Shown: positions 25,745-35,574, counted from the first letter of the stretch. The stretch is 64,000 nucleotides of DNA from Rossellomorea sp. SC111 (GCF_024733565.1 NZ_JANIOC010000004.1:61540-125539), one strand, 5' to 3'. The notes: generated by a model not told the origin, from the sequence alone. Made by a program: numbers and translations.

Positions 25745-27202
25745 TTGAGTACCGTTACAAGCTCCATAAAAAAAGGCCCCGTCATGACCATTATGATACT
25801 TGGTGCCTTTTTTACGATATTTAATCAAACAACTATGACCGTCGCCCTTCCCACGATCATGGACGTGTTTAGCATTGATGCGTCCACAGGGCAATGGCTG
25901 ACGACGGGATATATGCTCGTGAACGGTGTCCTGATTCCCGTAACCGGCTTTTTAATGCAGCGCTATACGACGAGGCAGTTATTCCTGAGTGCAATGCTGA
26001 TCTTTCTTGTCGGTACGGTTGTCTCAGCCCTCGCACCCACTTTCCCAATTTTACTGACGGGACGGCTGATTCAGGCTGCGTCCACCGGAATCATCATGCC
26101 GCTTCTGATGAATGTGGTACTGAAACTCTATCCCCCGGAAAAAAGGGGGACGGCCATGGGGACCGTCGGCCTGGCAATCATTTTCGCTCCGGCGATCGGG
26201 CCGACACTGACAGGATATGTCCTTGATGTGTTCCCTTGGCAGACGTTATTCTATGGAATGATTCCGTTTATTCTGATCATCATCGTCTGCGGATTTATTT
26301 TTCTCAGGAATGTGTCGGAAACGATTGAAAGCAAGATGGATATCGTCAGCTTGATCCTTTCCACGATTGGATTCGGTGCCTTGCTTTATGGGTTCAGTGA
26401 AGCGGGCAGTGAAGGCTGGGGCAGTATCGAGGTCATCCTTACACTTTCTGTCGGAATTGTAGCCGTTGGGCTCTTTTCATGGAGACAACTGATGACGGAT
26501 CGACCATTTCTTGACCTTAGAGCGTTCAGGTATAATATGTTCACGTTGACTACTCTCATTAATTGCGTGATTACAATGGTCATGTATGCAGATATGATCC
26601 TGCTTCCGTTGTATCTCCAAAATGCCAGGGGATTCACTGCGTTAGAAGCGGGATTCCTGATGCTCCCCGGTGCATTGTTAATGGGGCTGTTGAGTCCTGC
26701 CGTGGGGAAATTGTTTGACCGGTTTGGGGCAAAATGGCTTTCAGTGATTGGAATCACCATCATACTGGTCACGACGTACACGTTTACGGATTTATCTGAT
26801 TCAACGAGCTATATGCATTTGATCCTGATGTATGCCGGTCGCCGGATCGGGATGGCACTCTTCCTGATGCCGCTGCAGACGGCCGGGCTGAACCAGCTCC
26901 CATCAAGTCTCCATTCACACGGGACCGCCATTTCCAATACGGCAAGGCAGGTAGCCGGGGCCATCGGAACGTCCCTCCTTGTCACGATCATGACGAGCCG
27001 GACGAAAGATCAACTCCAAGACATCATGATGGAAGGCACAGATTCGTCGAAAGCCCATATGATCATGGAAGCATCGATTGGGGGCATCAACGATACCTAC
27101 TTTGCCATCATGATCATCGGAGCCGTCAGCTTGGTTCTATCATTCTTCATCAAGAAGATAGAACAGGCACCCGAGGCGACACTCACGTCCCGTTCTAACT
27201 AG
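25745..27202 (+). CDS. DHA2-family MFS drug efflux pump
   Basis: 485 residues, 14 predicted membrane helices, typical of the EmrB/QacA group. Early MTIMILGAFFTIFNQTTMTVALPTI and the loop 2-3 segment RYTTRQLF are characteristic; WLTTGYMLVNG follows. It begins at a TTG (25745) after AAAGGAAGTGGAAAGGA. It probably exports a toxic compound by proton antiport, repressed by the divergent TetR protein. Confidence 0.88.
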   Translation: MSTVTSSIKKGPVMTIMILGAFFTIFNQTTMTVALPTIMDVFSIDASTGQWLTTGYMLVNGVLIPVTGFLMQRYTTRQLFLSAMLIFLVGTVVSALAPTFPILLTGRLIQAASTGIIMPLLMNVVLKLYPPEKRGTAMGTVGLAIIFAPAIGPTLTGYVLDVFPWQTLFYGMIPFILIIIVCGFIFLRNVSETIESKMDIVSLILSTIGFGALLYGFSEAGSEGWGSIEVILTLSVGIVAVGLFSWRQLMTDRPFLDLRAFRYNMFTLTTLINCVITMVMYADMILLPLYLQNARGFTALEAGFLMLPGALLMGLLSPAVGKLFDRFGAKWLSVIGITIILVTTYTFTDLSDSTSYMHLILMYAGRRIGMALFLMPLQTAGLNQLPSSLHSHGTAISNTARQVAGAIGTSLLVTIMTSRTKDQLQDIMMEGTDSSKAHMIMEASIGGINDTYFAIMIIGAVSLVLSFFIKKIEQAPEATLTSRSN

Positions 27203-27209
27203 CATGAAA

Positions 27210-27242
27210 GGGAGGCATCATCTGTGACAGATGGTGCCTCCC
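27210..27242. terminator. Terminator of the efflux pump gene
   Basis: GGGAGGCATCATCTG-TGA-CAGATGGTGCCTCCC is a 15-pair stem with one G-T pair, eight bases after the pump stop codon. It is followed by TCTTGTT on the plus strand and CATGC on the minus strand. Confidence 0.78.
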
Positions 27243-27247
27243 TCTTG

Positions 27248-27622
27248 TTATTCAGAAAGAATATGGAACGAATACCCAAACGTAATAAATACAATGAATA
27301 TAACCAGTCCGAGAAGGGTAATGATGTATTCTTTCTCCCCCGATTTCCACTGCATATAGGCGTCAAATAACCCAATGACCATAATGATTAGAAGACTTTT
27401 TAGCCATGAAGAGAAAAATACCCAGGTGACAAAGAAAATGATCCACAGAATCCGTTTCCCCCATTTGTGAAAGGAATTGATCTCCTGTGCTTCACGCCTC
27501 CTCACAATATTCCATTTCTTCCTGGCTGTTTTTTCACTCACATAAAAGATTAATATGAATACCACAATATACAAAATAAATTGATAGATATCATTCAGGA
27601 TGATGTTCACCTTTAAAGGCAC
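27248..27622 (-). CDS. DUF4181-like membrane protein
   Basis: 124 residues with four membrane helices. The pattern ARKKWNI...INSFHKWGKRILWI parallels the basic loop of the DUF4181-like protein at 15146-15568. Function unknown. Confidence 0.55.
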   Translation of the reverse strand: MPLKVNIILNDIYQFILYIVVFILIFYVSEKTARKKWNIVRRREAQEINSFHKWGKRILWIIFFVTWVFFSSWLKSLLIIMVIGLFDAYMQWKSGEKEYIITLLGLVIFIVFITFGYSFHILSE

Positions 27623-27644
27623 TCTCTTTCTTACAATCTGGTTT

Positions 27645-27809
27645 CTATAAGTGTAGGTGGAACCAATAATAGTAGCTTAATAACACCACACTAATTGCCA
27701 TAATAAAAGTGTAGTGGGCTTTCTTGGCTTTTTTGGTGCCTCCGAAATAAAAATATAGTGCTCCTATTAAGAAGATCATGTACATCAAGACTTTGATCAT
27801 AAAATCCAT
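27645..27809 (-). CDS. Hypothetical two-helix membrane protein
   Basis: 54 residues from ATG 27809, with TGGAGG six bases before it. Two helices flank a basic GGTKKAKKAH turn. Neighbouring genes on both sides also encode small membrane proteins and read the same way. Confidence 0.55.
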   Translation of the reverse strand: MDFMIKVLMYMIFLIGALYFYFGGTKKAKKAHYTFIMAISVVLLSYYYWFHLHL

Positions 27810-27837
27810 CATTCGCCTCCAGTCCTTCACTACAGAA

Positions 27838-28098
27838 CTAATTTGTATAGAACGCGATCAACCAGAGCCCCCCTACTAATCCTATTCGATAAAACGCCTT
27901 TTCTTTCTTCGTAGCACCGATTTTGTCATCTGCAAATTTGAAATAGACGATCAGGAAAAGAGATCCGAACGTCAGGAAGCCATATTCAACATGATCCTTT
28001 TCAACGGAAAGATTCCTGAAGACCGCCAAGCCTATGAGCAGGAGTCCTGAATAACCCATTATGAGATAAATATGCTTCTTTGCCTGTTCTTCCTTCAT
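27838..28098 (-). CDS. Hypothetical small membrane protein
   Basis: 86 residues with three hydrophobic helices and charged loops (SVEKDHVE, DDKIGATKKEK). Ribosome binding site GAAAGGGTGCCACAGC precedes the ATG. Family not recognised. Confidence 0.6.
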   Translation of the reverse strand: MKEEQAKKHIYLIMGYSGLLLIGLAVFRNLSVEKDHVEYGFLTFGSLFLIVYFKFADDKIGATKKEKAFYRIGLVGGLWLIAFYTN

Positions 28099-28133
28099 GC
28101 TGTGGCACCCTTCCTCTCATTATTTCATTTGAA

Positions 28134-28823
28134 TTATTTCTTTATAGAGTCATAGATAACCTTCTCTTGGAAGTTTATCTGAATGATATCCACCAGCTTC
28201 TCCGTCGTCTCCTCAACAAACTGTGAAATTTCATCAGGAGTTAAATAGTTAAACCTGTATTCCGGTTCCAAGGCAAACGCATAGGAATCGCTATAATAAA
28301 ACTCCGTGATCCGCTTGATCTGTTTCGTAATCTGATTTTCCGGAAAGATGTCCAGGTAATCCGGGAAACTCTCAATATGTTGGAAAACCCGGTGAAAAAT
28401 TGTATCCTCGTTTTCTTGTAAATATACAAAATCCGAACCATACCAGTCCCTTTTTACCTTTCTTGTGTATTCGGGCGTGCCGAGTATGGCTTGATAACCG
28501 GGTTCTTTCTTCTTTTCACGATGCATCCTGCTCCACTCCACATCGGTCACAAGATGAAGGTAGTAGCCTAAATAAAAGGAGGAGAGGGGATCGGTGAAAT
28601 CCTCTCCCTCCATTATGTACTTTTTCAAAAACAGATCCGGGTTTATGCCCCCGTCATCTTTAAAATGGGTGGCGATTTTGTCAGGATAAAAGATTCCTGT
28701 CTCAGGATCAGGCAGACCGCAATCCGGACCGATATTCCCGACGAGAAATTCTTTCTCCGCTACCTGTAATCCTCTATTCAATAGATTCTCTGCTATTCTG
28801 AAATGTACCATCCACGTTGCCAA
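28134..28823 (-). CDS. Zinc-dependent phospholipase C-like protein
   Basis: 229 residues from TTG 28823, preceded by AAAAAGGAGCTGAACAC. His and Asp residues in ATWMVHFRIAENLL, GNIGPDCG, HFKDD and YLGYYLHLVTDVEW match the small family of soluble metal-dependent hydrolases related to zinc-dependent phospholipase C. No signal peptide is present, so it probably acts inside the cell. Function unproven. The start lies six bases after the stop of the membrane gene upstream. Confidence 0.62.
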   Translation of the reverse strand: MATWMVHFRIAENLLNRGLQVAEKEFLVGNIGPDCGLPDPETGIFYPDKIATHFKDDGGINPDLFLKKYIMEGEDFTDPLSSFYLGYYLHLVTDVEWSRMHREKKKEPGYQAILGTPEYTRKVKRDWYGSDFVYLQENEDTIFHRVFQHIESFPDYLDIFPENQITKQIKRITEFYYSDSYAFALEPEYRFNYLTPDEISQFVEETTEKLVDIIQINFQEKVIYDSIKK

Positions 28824-28828
28824 TGTGT

Positions 28829-29126
28829 TCAGCTCCTTTTTCCCTTTATTTTTCTGACGATCACATATACGATAAACCCCACCAAGTACAAGCCGCTCAG
28901 CAACCAAATATAGGTGAACGGGTTCGTCTTTAAGGCAATGAGCACCACATCCACCGGGTAAATATCACTGCAATACTGAACATCCTGAGGGGTAAAAATG
29001 AACATCGGTTTACACTCAGACTGGGGTAAATAGGCGATTTTTTTTGCCCGTGATGAAGATGGAATAGACGTATGAGATCAACCAAATGGGAATTGACAGC
29101 ACCCATAGAATCCACCATTTTTTCAT
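28829..29126 (-). pseudogene. Membrane protein gene broken by a frame change at an A8 run
   Basis: From ATG 29126 (site AAGGAGGGATAGG) the frame encodes a membrane helix (about 8-25), then stops after 37 codons. The break lies in an eight-A run (29038-29045). With seven A the frame continues through a CDIYPVD loop and a second helix to the TGA at 28829, about 98 residues in all, directly coupled to the TTG of the next gene. Both halves look like protein. It may be a true indel, a slippery site or an error. Confidence 0.6.
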
Positions 29127-29137
29127 CCTATCCCTCC

Positions 29138-30295
29138 TTACTCTTTACTCCCGAACATATACACATTAGTGGTAGCCGACACGTTATTGATGATGCTCAA
29201 GGCGAAGATCGTACCGAGTACGGAACTTCCTCCGTAGCTGAGCATCGGAAGGGGAATACCGGTGATTGGGACCAGTCCGATGACCATTCCCACATTTTCA
29301 AAAATATGAAAGGTCAGCATGGAGATGATACCTGCCCCGATCAGGATTTCATATTGACCTTTATTCCGTAGGACGATGGTGATGATTTTATAAATCAACA
29401 CGAAATACAGGCACAGGACGATGGACGATCCAACAAACCCGAATTCCTCTCCAATGACCGTGAAGATGAAATCGGAATGGGCTTCAGGAACGGCAACCTG
29501 CCCGTCGTTGAATCCTTTTCCCGTCATCTTGCCTGATCCTGACGCAAGAATGGATAATCTCAATTGATAGCCTATCCCCTGGCCGTTTCCGAACGGATCT
29601 AGCCAGGAGTAGATTCGATCCAGTTGATACTGCCCCATAAACGATAACAATACCTCTGTCCGGTAAATGAACACCCAGACGAGCGAAGCGATGCTTGATA
29701 CCCCTAAGAACGATAAGAGCAAAAGGATATATTTATTGATTCCTGATATAAAGACCATCCCGATCATGATGCACATGATGACCATCCCGGTTCCGGCATC
29801 GGGCTGCTTCAGGATGAACCCCAGGGGAATGAAGGTGAACGCCACGACTTTAAACAGTAAAAATCCATCCGAAGTTAACGTCCTCTCTTCGACCTTTTCA
29901 TTGTGGCGGGAAATGACATGGGCCAAAAAGAGAATGAGAAAGACCTTCATGAATTCAGATGGCTGTAAAGATCCAAATCCCGGGATGGAAAACCACGCCT
30001 TCGTTCCTTTGATAATCGGCGCAATGCTTGAAGGGGCCACCATCAGGAAGGCCAGCAACAGGATGCCAAAACCGTACAAATAAGGGGATAACCTTCTAAG
30101 CTGTTCAAAATCGAAGTAGTACACGATGGAGGTCAAAATAGCCCCGCCGATGAACCAGATACATTGCTTCATAGCGAAATTGTCTTCGTAAGGCAAATAT
30201 TTTTGCGCGCTGTAAATCGACACGCAACTGATGATCATAAACACAAACACAAGAAACATTAAATCCAAATCGAACTTTTTCCACTTACTTTCCAT
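29138..30295 (-). CDS. RodA/FtsW/SpoVE family peptidoglycan glycosyltransferase
   Basis: 385 residues from ATG 30295 (AGGTGG before it), the usual size for SEDS proteins; an upstream GTG would add 26 residues. About ten membrane helices. Conserved SEDS patches are WFSIPGFGSLQPSEFMK and an Asp-containing AHSDFIFTVIGEEFGFVG near the C-terminus. It should polymerise lipid II into glycan with a class B penicillin-binding protein partner, none of which is adjacent. An RodA-like role fits the YwcF group. Confidence 0.87.
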   Translation of the reverse strand: MESKWKKFDLDLMFLVFVFMIISCVSIYSAQKYLPYEDNFAMKQCIWFIGGAILTSIVYYFDFEQLRRLSPYLYGFGILLLAFLMVAPSSIAPIIKGTKAWFSIPGFGSLQPSEFMKVFLILFLAHVISRHNEKVEERTLTSDGFLLFKVVAFTFIPLGFILKQPDAGTGMVIMCIMIGMVFISGINKYILLLLSFLGVSSIASLVWVFIYRTEVLLSFMGQYQLDRIYSWLDPFGNGQGIGYQLRLSILASGSGKMTGKGFNDGQVAVPEAHSDFIFTVIGEEFGFVGSSIVLCLYFVLIYKIITIVLRNKGQYEILIGAGIISMLTFHIFENVGMVIGLVPITGIPLPMLSYGGSSVLGTIFALSIINNVSATTNVYMFGSKE

Positions 30296-30409
30296 AAACC
30301 CACCTAACCTGTCCCTGAAAACTCTCTTCTTAATAGACGATGGTAAGGGTGAAGAAGTTTCAGGTTCATCCACTCTTTCCCATTTTATTTAAAAATCGTG
30401 AAAGAATCA

Positions 30410-30438
30410 TTGAATTATCATGAATAATTTGAAATAAT
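30410..30438 (+). promoter_or_regulatory. Promoter of the pdaC-like gene
   Basis: TTGAAT (30410-30415), 17-base spacer, AATAAT (30433-30438) in the shared TTTGAAATAATTGG module. The predicted leader is about 45 bases long. Confidence 0.7.
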
Positions 30439-30492
30439 TGGAATTGTTTCGCTTTTTAAGGATGACTTTTTTACCAGAAAAGAGGATACGAG

Positions 30493-31842
30493 ATGTTGAA
30501 GAAAATTCCCTTCAGAAGGATACGCTGGCCAGGTTGGGTGGTGTTGGCTGTGATCGGTATTTCATTCATTTATGGAATAGCGCAGCTTGTCGAGGCCATT
30601 CGATTCGAGCCTGAGTCAGGTAATGCGTCCCCTCTGACCATTGACTTTAAAACGGAAACCAAGAATGTGGATACATATACGATGTCCATCAAAACACCGA
30701 AAATGGAAGATAAGAGCATAAAAAATCCCATCCAAGGATGGATTACCCATGAAAAGAAAGCCTTTTTAAAAAAAGTGAAGGAAAACAAGAGGCAGCTGGG
30801 TAATGGCTCACGTGCTCACCTTGTCATTCAGGCAGACAGTGTGAAAGCGACAGATGATACCTTTCACATACTCTTTCATTCCTATCAGCTGGTGGATGAC
30901 GTCAGGGGTATAGAACACGTAAAGACGTTTACCATCAATGCTGCTGAAAAGAAGATCGTCAAGCTGCCTGACATCATGGAGATAAATAAAGAGGCGAGCA
31001 ATATGATCCGGAACCGCCTCATGGGACATCCTGAACCTAAAGTGCAGAAGGCGTTACAGGATCCAGCCTCTTGGAACTGGTCCCTCAACGAAACAGCGCT
31101 CACCCTGTACTTTAATGAGATCGATGAATCCGGTCCCACCGAGTTGACCATTCCGATTCATGCCATTCTTCCCTATCTGGATGAAAAAATTGTGGATTCC
31201 TTGGAAGTGGCAAAGGCATCAATTGAACCTGGAAAATACGTCGCCCTAACCTTCGATGACGGACCGGACCCCAACGTCACACCACGGATTCTTAAGGTGT
31301 TGAAAGACCATGACGTTCATGCCACATTCTTCATGCTGGGCAGCCAGGCAGAGAAATATCCGGAAGTGGCAAAGGGTGTTGCAGAAGCTGGGCATGAAAT
31401 CGGCAATCATTCTGACCATCACAAAGATTTGACGAAAATCTCTAAGGAGCAAATGACGAAGGAGGTCCTCGCCTCCAGACAGAAGATCATGAGTACCACG
31501 GGTCAGCTCCCCTCTGTCCTGCGCCCTCCTTATGGGGCCATCGATGGAGAGGTCGAACGCCTTGCCCACGATAACGGATCGTCTCTCGTCTTATGGTCCG
31601 TCGATTCACTTGATTGGAAGAACAAACAGGTGAACGCCATCCACTCTACCGTAGAGAAGGAATTGACTCCCGGGGCCATCATCCTCCTTCATGATGTTCA
31701 TTCCACTACCGCCGATGCCCTTCCTGGATTATTGACCATGCTTGAGAAAGAAGGGTATAAGTTTCTCACCGTCTCCCAGTTGCAGGCGAAACTCGCAGTC
31801 GAAGCCGCAAGCCCTTTCTATGGAAATATGAAAAAGGGATGA
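30493..31842 (+). CDS. pdaC: PdaC-like membrane-anchored polysaccharide deacetylase
   Basis: 449 residues. One N-terminal membrane anchor (about 12-37), then a DUF4163/DUF3298-type region (about 60-245), then a NodB domain (about 252-440). NodB motifs are TFDDGPDP, HSDHH (metal His pair), RPPYGA, LWSVDSLDW and LLHDVH. In B. subtilis PdaC removes acetyl from MurNAc or chitooligosaccharides and affects lysozyme resistance; the same envelope role is likely. Convergent with the GNAT gene at a shared terminator. Confidence 0.88.
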   Translation: MLKKIPFRRIRWPGWVVLAVIGISFIYGIAQLVEAIRFEPESGNASPLTIDFKTETKNVDTYTMSIKTPKMEDKSIKNPIQGWITHEKKAFLKKVKENKRQLGNGSRAHLVIQADSVKATDDTFHILFHSYQLVDDVRGIEHVKTFTINAAEKKIVKLPDIMEINKEASNMIRNRLMGHPEPKVQKALQDPASWNWSLNETALTLYFNEIDESGPTELTIPIHAILPYLDEKIVDSLEVAKASIEPGKYVALTFDDGPDPNVTPRILKVLKDHDVHATFFMLGSQAEKYPEVAKGVAEAGHEIGNHSDHHKDLTKISKEQMTKEVLASRQKIMSTTGQLPSVLRPPYGAIDGEVERLAHDNGSSLVLWSVDSLDWKNKQVNAIHSTVEKELTPGAIILLHDVHSTTADALPGLLTMLEKEGYKFLTVSQLQAKLAVEAASPFYGNMKKG

Positions 31843-31868
31843 AGCCCTCTTATGCTTCATCCCTTTTT
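31832..31868. terminator. Bidirectional terminator
   Basis: AAAAGGGATGAAGC and GCTTCATCCCTTTTT arms lie across the pdaC stop and the end of the convergent GNAT gene. Confidence 0.88.
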
Positions 31869-32413
31869 TCTTTATTTTCCCCTTTTAAAAGGGAGTACAT
31901 GAGTAAATCATCAAACTGCCCGCACGTATATTCATAATGTCTGAGAAGACCTTCTCTGTGAAAACCTTTCTCTTCCACCAGTTTTCTCGAGGCGTCATTA
32001 TCAGGTATAACCAAGGCTTCAATTCTCTCAAGATTAAGGTGTGTAAACCCATGATTGACAACAGCGTCCAACGCTTCACCTGCTATCCCCTGCCCCCAAT
32101 ACTCCCTGTTCAATTCGAATCCTACTTCCGCCCGAAAGTGCTTTGGATGCAGATTCAGGAAACCGCAGCTTCCAATGACCTTTCTTTCGTCCTTCAACGT
32201 TATCCCCCATCGAATGCCCGTACCGCTTTCTAGGATTTCCTTATACCAATCGATTTCTCCCTGTACCTCCAGAACGGATTGAAATGGTGGCAGTCCCATA
32301 TACTGGACCACCTTTTTGTCAGAGAGGTAAGTCAACATATCTGGAGCGTCAGCTGGAAGGACTTCCCGTAACATCAGTCTAGCTGTTTCAATAACTGGAA
32401 AAGAGCTGCTCAT
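31850..32413 (-). CDS. GNAT N-acetyltransferase, RimJ-like
   Basis: 187 residues from ATG 32413 (site AGGAAACGAA). ETARLMLREVLPADAPD begins the fold, and NREYWGQGIAGEAL (about 108-121) is the acetyl-CoA loop. Similar proteins acetylate ribosomal or other N-termini; target unknown. Confidence 0.85.
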   Translation of the reverse strand: MSSSFPVIETARLMLREVLPADAPDMLTYLSDKKVVQYMGLPPFQSVLEVQGEIDWYKEILESGTGIRWGITLKDERKVIGSCGFLNLHPKHFRAEVGFELNREYWGQGIAGEALDAVVNHGFTHLNLERIEALVIPDNDASRKLVEEKGFHREGLLRHYEYTCGQFDDLLMYSLLKGENKEKRDEA

Positions 32414-32437
32414 TTCGTTTCCTGCTTTCATCATTCT

Positions 32438-33037
32438 TTAGTCATTTAATCCTTTACCATCCAAAATATGCTGCACATATTTTTCAACCCTCGACTCCCG
32501 GGTTTTTGCTTGCTTCGCTTTGGAAATATAAAGGATATATGCCCTCTGGCGACCCGGCGTCAAGTTTTCAAAAGCCGTTTTCAATTCATGCATTTCCTCG
32601 AATTTCTGCTTCAGTTCATCTGGAAGCGGATATTCTTCCGTCTTTTTCAATTCCACTTCCAGACCCGCTTTTTCGACTTCGATCGCTTCCTGGATGTAGG
32701 CTTCCAGGATCGACTTCATTTCAATGATCTCTTCTGCGCTGGTGAACCGGATCTGCCGGGCTGCCTGCACATTCTCCGTCTGTTGGATCAGAATCCCTTG
32801 AGGATCCTTGAGTAACGCCCCTTTGTGAAACAAGAGGGCACAATAGTCTTTAAAACCATGCATCAACACGATGTTTTTTCCTTCTAACGTGTAACAGGGA
32901 TGCATCCACTTGATTTCCTCCTCCAGCTCTTCAAAGGAAAGAAGGATGCTTCTCAGTCTTTCATATTCTTCCTGCCACTTCTTCGCTTTTTTAATGAATC
33001 CATCAACCTTGCGATTTGGCTTGATCACATGCAGCAC
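32438..33037 (-). CDS. ydeI: YdeI-like protein (DUF1801 and YdeI/OmpD-associated domains)
   Basis: 199 residues. A DUF1801 half (about 10-105, EIKWMHPCYTLEGKNIV) is followed by a YdeI half with LPDELKQKFE and LTPGRQRAYILYISKAKQAKTRESR-type motifs. Function unknown; present in many Bacillus. Lies 9 bases before the related YdhG-like gene, suggesting an operon. Confidence 0.85.
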   Translation of the reverse strand: MLHVIKPNRKVDGFIKKAKKWQEEYERLRSILLSFEELEEEIKWMHPCYTLEGKNIVLMHGFKDYCALLFHKGALLKDPQGILIQQTENVQAARQIRFTSAEEIIEMKSILEAYIQEAIEVEKAGLEVELKKTEEYPLPDELKQKFEEMHELKTAFENLTPGRQRAYILYISKAKQAKTRESRVEKYVQHILDGKGLND

Positions 33038-33046
33038 TCCTTTCCT

Positions 33047-33418
33047 CTATTTTCGCCAAAAGCCAGTGAATTCAGCTTTTTCTTGAATATTATAGGTAAT
33101 TATATCTTCAAGCAGTCTGTAATCGACTGGATCTTTCCACGGGATGCGAAACAAACCTTTGGTCGCACTGTAACCGGCTTCTTTAATGCGGTCGGCGAAA
33201 TGTACCATTGTAACTTCTTCCGGCGCTACACTCACATGGTGCTTCGCAGTTGAGATCCCGATGATAAAGGTACCATGATCCGTAAACATCGGGGTATTCC
33301 ACTTGATGGCTGGTTCCAGTTGTGGGAATGTTTCCTGCACCCAGGTCAGGATTTCCTCCATCCGCGTACGATGATCGGGATGATCGATCCCGGCTAAATA
33401 AGTTGAAAAGACTTCCAT
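33047..33418 (-). CDS. DUF1801 frataxin-like iron chaperone, YdhG/Fra-like
   Basis: 123 residues from ATG 33418 (AAGGAGGAAATTGAA before it; the GTG at 33436 has none). KWNTPMF and KGLFRIPW match the family of B. subtilis YdhG (Fra), proposed to hand iron to Fe-S and haem enzymes. The true cargo here is inferred. Confidence 0.78.
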   Translation of the reverse strand: MEVFSTYLAGIDHPDHRTRMEEILTWVQETFPQLEPAIKWNTPMFTDHGTFIIGISTAKHHVSVAPEEVTMVHFADRIKEAGYSATKGLFRIPWKDPVDYRLLEDIITYNIQEKAEFTGFWRK

Positions 33419-33435
33419 TTCAATTTCCTCCTTCA

Positions 33436-33975
33436 CTACTTCCTTTTGCTTCGTAATACTGTGATAAAGCCGTCCAAAATGTCATGAGAAACCGAGAAAC
33501 CTTTTCGCTTGTAGAATGCCAGTGCCTCATGGTTTCCATTCGAAGTAAAGACAAAATAGTCCTCGATGTCTTCAAACGTTTTCAACCATTCCATCGACAT
33601 GGTGAATAGTTTCGATCCGATGCCGAATTGCCGATACCCCTCTTTAATATAAAATTGCGAAAGGCAGCCAACCTTTTCTTTTTGTACAGATGATAGGTCG
33701 AAAAACGTGGCAAAATCATTCGAATACGCTTCCTTCGGTGATATGTTGGTATACACATAGGCAATGACTTCATTTTTTTCCGGCTCTTTCACGATTACCA
33801 GATAATTATGTACAGCACTTCGAATCGATGGCAGCATCCGTGTGTCAAAATTCATCGTATCAAACCGTTCCCGCGCAATGAATGCTTTCGACTTCTGGAA
33901 GTGCATCAGTTCATTGCACAAATCCCGGCAGTACTCGGCTTGTTCTTCAGGAATCACTTCATATTGCAGATTCAT
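33436..33975 (-). CDS. GNAT N-acetyltransferase
   Basis: 179 residues from ATG 33975 (or 182 from 33984). Acetyl-CoA loop [11 protein letters not shown] (about 114-124) and C-terminal [11 protein letters not shown] are GNAT hallmarks. The substrate is unknown. Its stop abuts the site for the YdhG-like gene. Confidence 0.82.
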   Translation of the reverse strand: MNLQYEVIPEEQAEYCRDLCNELMHFQKSKAFIARERFDTMNFDTRMLPSIRSAVHNYLVIVKEPEKNEVIAYVYTNISPKEAYSNDFATFFDLSSVQKEKVGCLSQFYIKEGYRQFGIGSKLFTMSMEWLKTFEDIEDYFVFTSNGNHEALAFYKRKGFSVSHDILDGFITVLRSKRK

Positions 33976-34152
33976 CACTATCATTCCCTTGTCATCAGCT
34001 TGTGTAATCTCTTATGTAGGTATTTCTCTGTTAGTTATCGGTTTTCCTTTATATAAATCAAGCAGAAACGAGAAAGTGTGTCTCTTAAAAGGGCACTGCG
34101 GTTAAATTAGCCTCTGGAGACCGCTCGGCATGTTGGTTTAGGTCCGACAAGT

Positions 34153-35427
34153 CTACCCTCTTTCCGATTCTCTGTGCATCTCGAGTACTTTGTGAACCAC
34201 TTTTTGAGAAGTGTCTTCTACCGGTGGCATCCAAAGATTTGTGATCGGTCCGTACACGACTGGATTCAGTTCCACTTCGTATCCCCCATATGGGTATGCT
34301 TCCTTTGTAGGTAAATAACCGAGATAGCCATTGGTGTAGCCTCCAAAGAAGGCAAGGGGATTCTTCAATTTTCCCTGGATCTCAAGGGCAGACTCTGAAA
34401 AGGGCTCCATGGGGATTCCGGAAAACGAACCTTCGTTAATATGGAATGCTTGGATTTCTACATCAATCGAGATGTGCCTGTCATTCTGTTCATATTTTTC
34501 CAACATATGCGTATGCCATTTGCTTGTATTGACTCCCCATTGTTCCTCGGCGTTGGCGGCCATTCTTTCGATCCCCTCTGGTTCCGGGATTTCGATTAAT
34601 GGCATCGGCATGATGGTCGAATTCGTATGCAATCTGGAAATCTTCTTATACTCAATGGAAGGAATCATCGTCAAGACACCGCCACTCAAGGCATATGCCA
34701 TCTTCTCCACTGCTTCCCGTGAACCGCGGTATCTGGCATTCACATTCCCTGAAGCACCTTGTACGATGATGACGGGGCACCCAAGGATGTGTTCAAGGAT
34801 TCTTCTCGTCTCCCCAGGATAGTCCCCGGACAGGCAATCACTATCCGATTTCAGGACATTGGGATGAGCCGTACAGAATACGATGGCCCCAGAAAGTGAG
34901 TGATCCTGCTGATGTCGAACGGCCATAAGCCCGATTCGCTTATCCACCACACCCTTCTCATTGGTCCCCATCTTCACTTTCCCGTCTGCCGTTTCTTCTC
35001 TACGATTCACCCCGATATCTCCAAGAGTGACATTCCAGCCTACTTCAGAAGGATGCATACGTTCATGAGCCATTACAGCTGCCTTCACCGTATTTTCAAT
35101 CAGAATGGTTTTATACGCTTTCACTATTTCACTGCTACTGACCGTGGCTGGTCCTGAATGCGTATGAGTGAAAACGACCGTTATTTTTTCATACGATACA
35201 TCCAATTCAGCCGCAATCCGTTCACGAATCACTGACGTGTCCTCAATCAGCATCCCAATGTTGTCTACGCTGATAAAAATAGATTTATTATCGTTATGTT
35301 CAAACACGAATGCTGTGGAATAAATCCGTTCATCAATATCGCTAATTCCTTCGGGCCTGTGGTACCCGATGAAATCGATGCCTATAGGGGGTGTTATATC
35401 AATCTTGTACACTCCTGCTCTGCTCAA
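34153..35427 (-). CDS. Neutral/alkaline ceramidase-family protein
   Basis: 424 residues starting at TTG 35427 (GGAGAGGGAATA before it). ITPPIGIDFIGY, TVVFTHTHSGP (zinc His) and the late FFGGYTNGYLGYLPT resemble the N-terminal catalytic domain of neutral/alkaline ceramidases. There is no signal peptide and no C-terminal domain, so the natural substrate may be another N-acyl compound and not ceramide. Its promoter carries a close version of the shared module. Confidence 0.82.
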   Translation of the reverse strand: MSRAGVYKIDITPPIGIDFIGYHRPEGISDIDERIYSTAFVFEHNDNKSIFISVDNIGMLIEDTSVIRERIAAELDVSYEKITVVFTHTHSGPATVSSSEIVKAYKTILIENTVKAAVMAHERMHPSEVGWNVTLGDIGVNRREETADGKVKMGTNEKGVVDKRIGLMAVRHQQDHSLSGAIVFCTAHPNVLKSDSDCLSGDYPGETRRILEHILGCPVIIVQGASGNVNARYRGSREAVEKMAYALSGGVLTMIPSIEYKKISRLHTNSTIMPMPLIEIPEPEGIERMAANAEEQWGVNTSKWHTHMLEKYEQNDRHISIDVEIQAFHINEGSFSGIPMEPFSESALEIQGKLKNPLAFFGGYTNGYLGYLPTKEAYPYGGYEVELNPVVYGPITNLWMPPVEDTSQKVVHKVLEMHRESERG

Positions 35428-35492
35428 TATTCCCTCTCCTTATTAACCGTATTTTCATAAAATTTGTAGCAGAACCCTCGATCTCTATTCTA

Positions 35493-35521
35493 ATTATTCC
35501 AAAACAAGGCAAACTACTCAA
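35493..35521 (-). promoter_or_regulatory. Promoter of the ceramidase-like gene
   Basis: TTGAGT (35516-35521), 17-base spacer, AATAAT (35493-35498). The block reads TTTTGGAATAATTAG, two or three changes from the TTTGAAATAATTGG of the other five promoters. Confidence 0.6.
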
Positions 35522-35574
35522 GAAAGATCTTCTTTTAAAATATGACTTCACAGAATAATCTAACTGCATAACAA

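Noticed and set aside
30296..30373. Upstream GTG start of the RodA-like gene
   Set aside because: It would add 26 residues not typical of SEDS proteins; ATG 30295 has a better ribosome binding site and gives the normal length.
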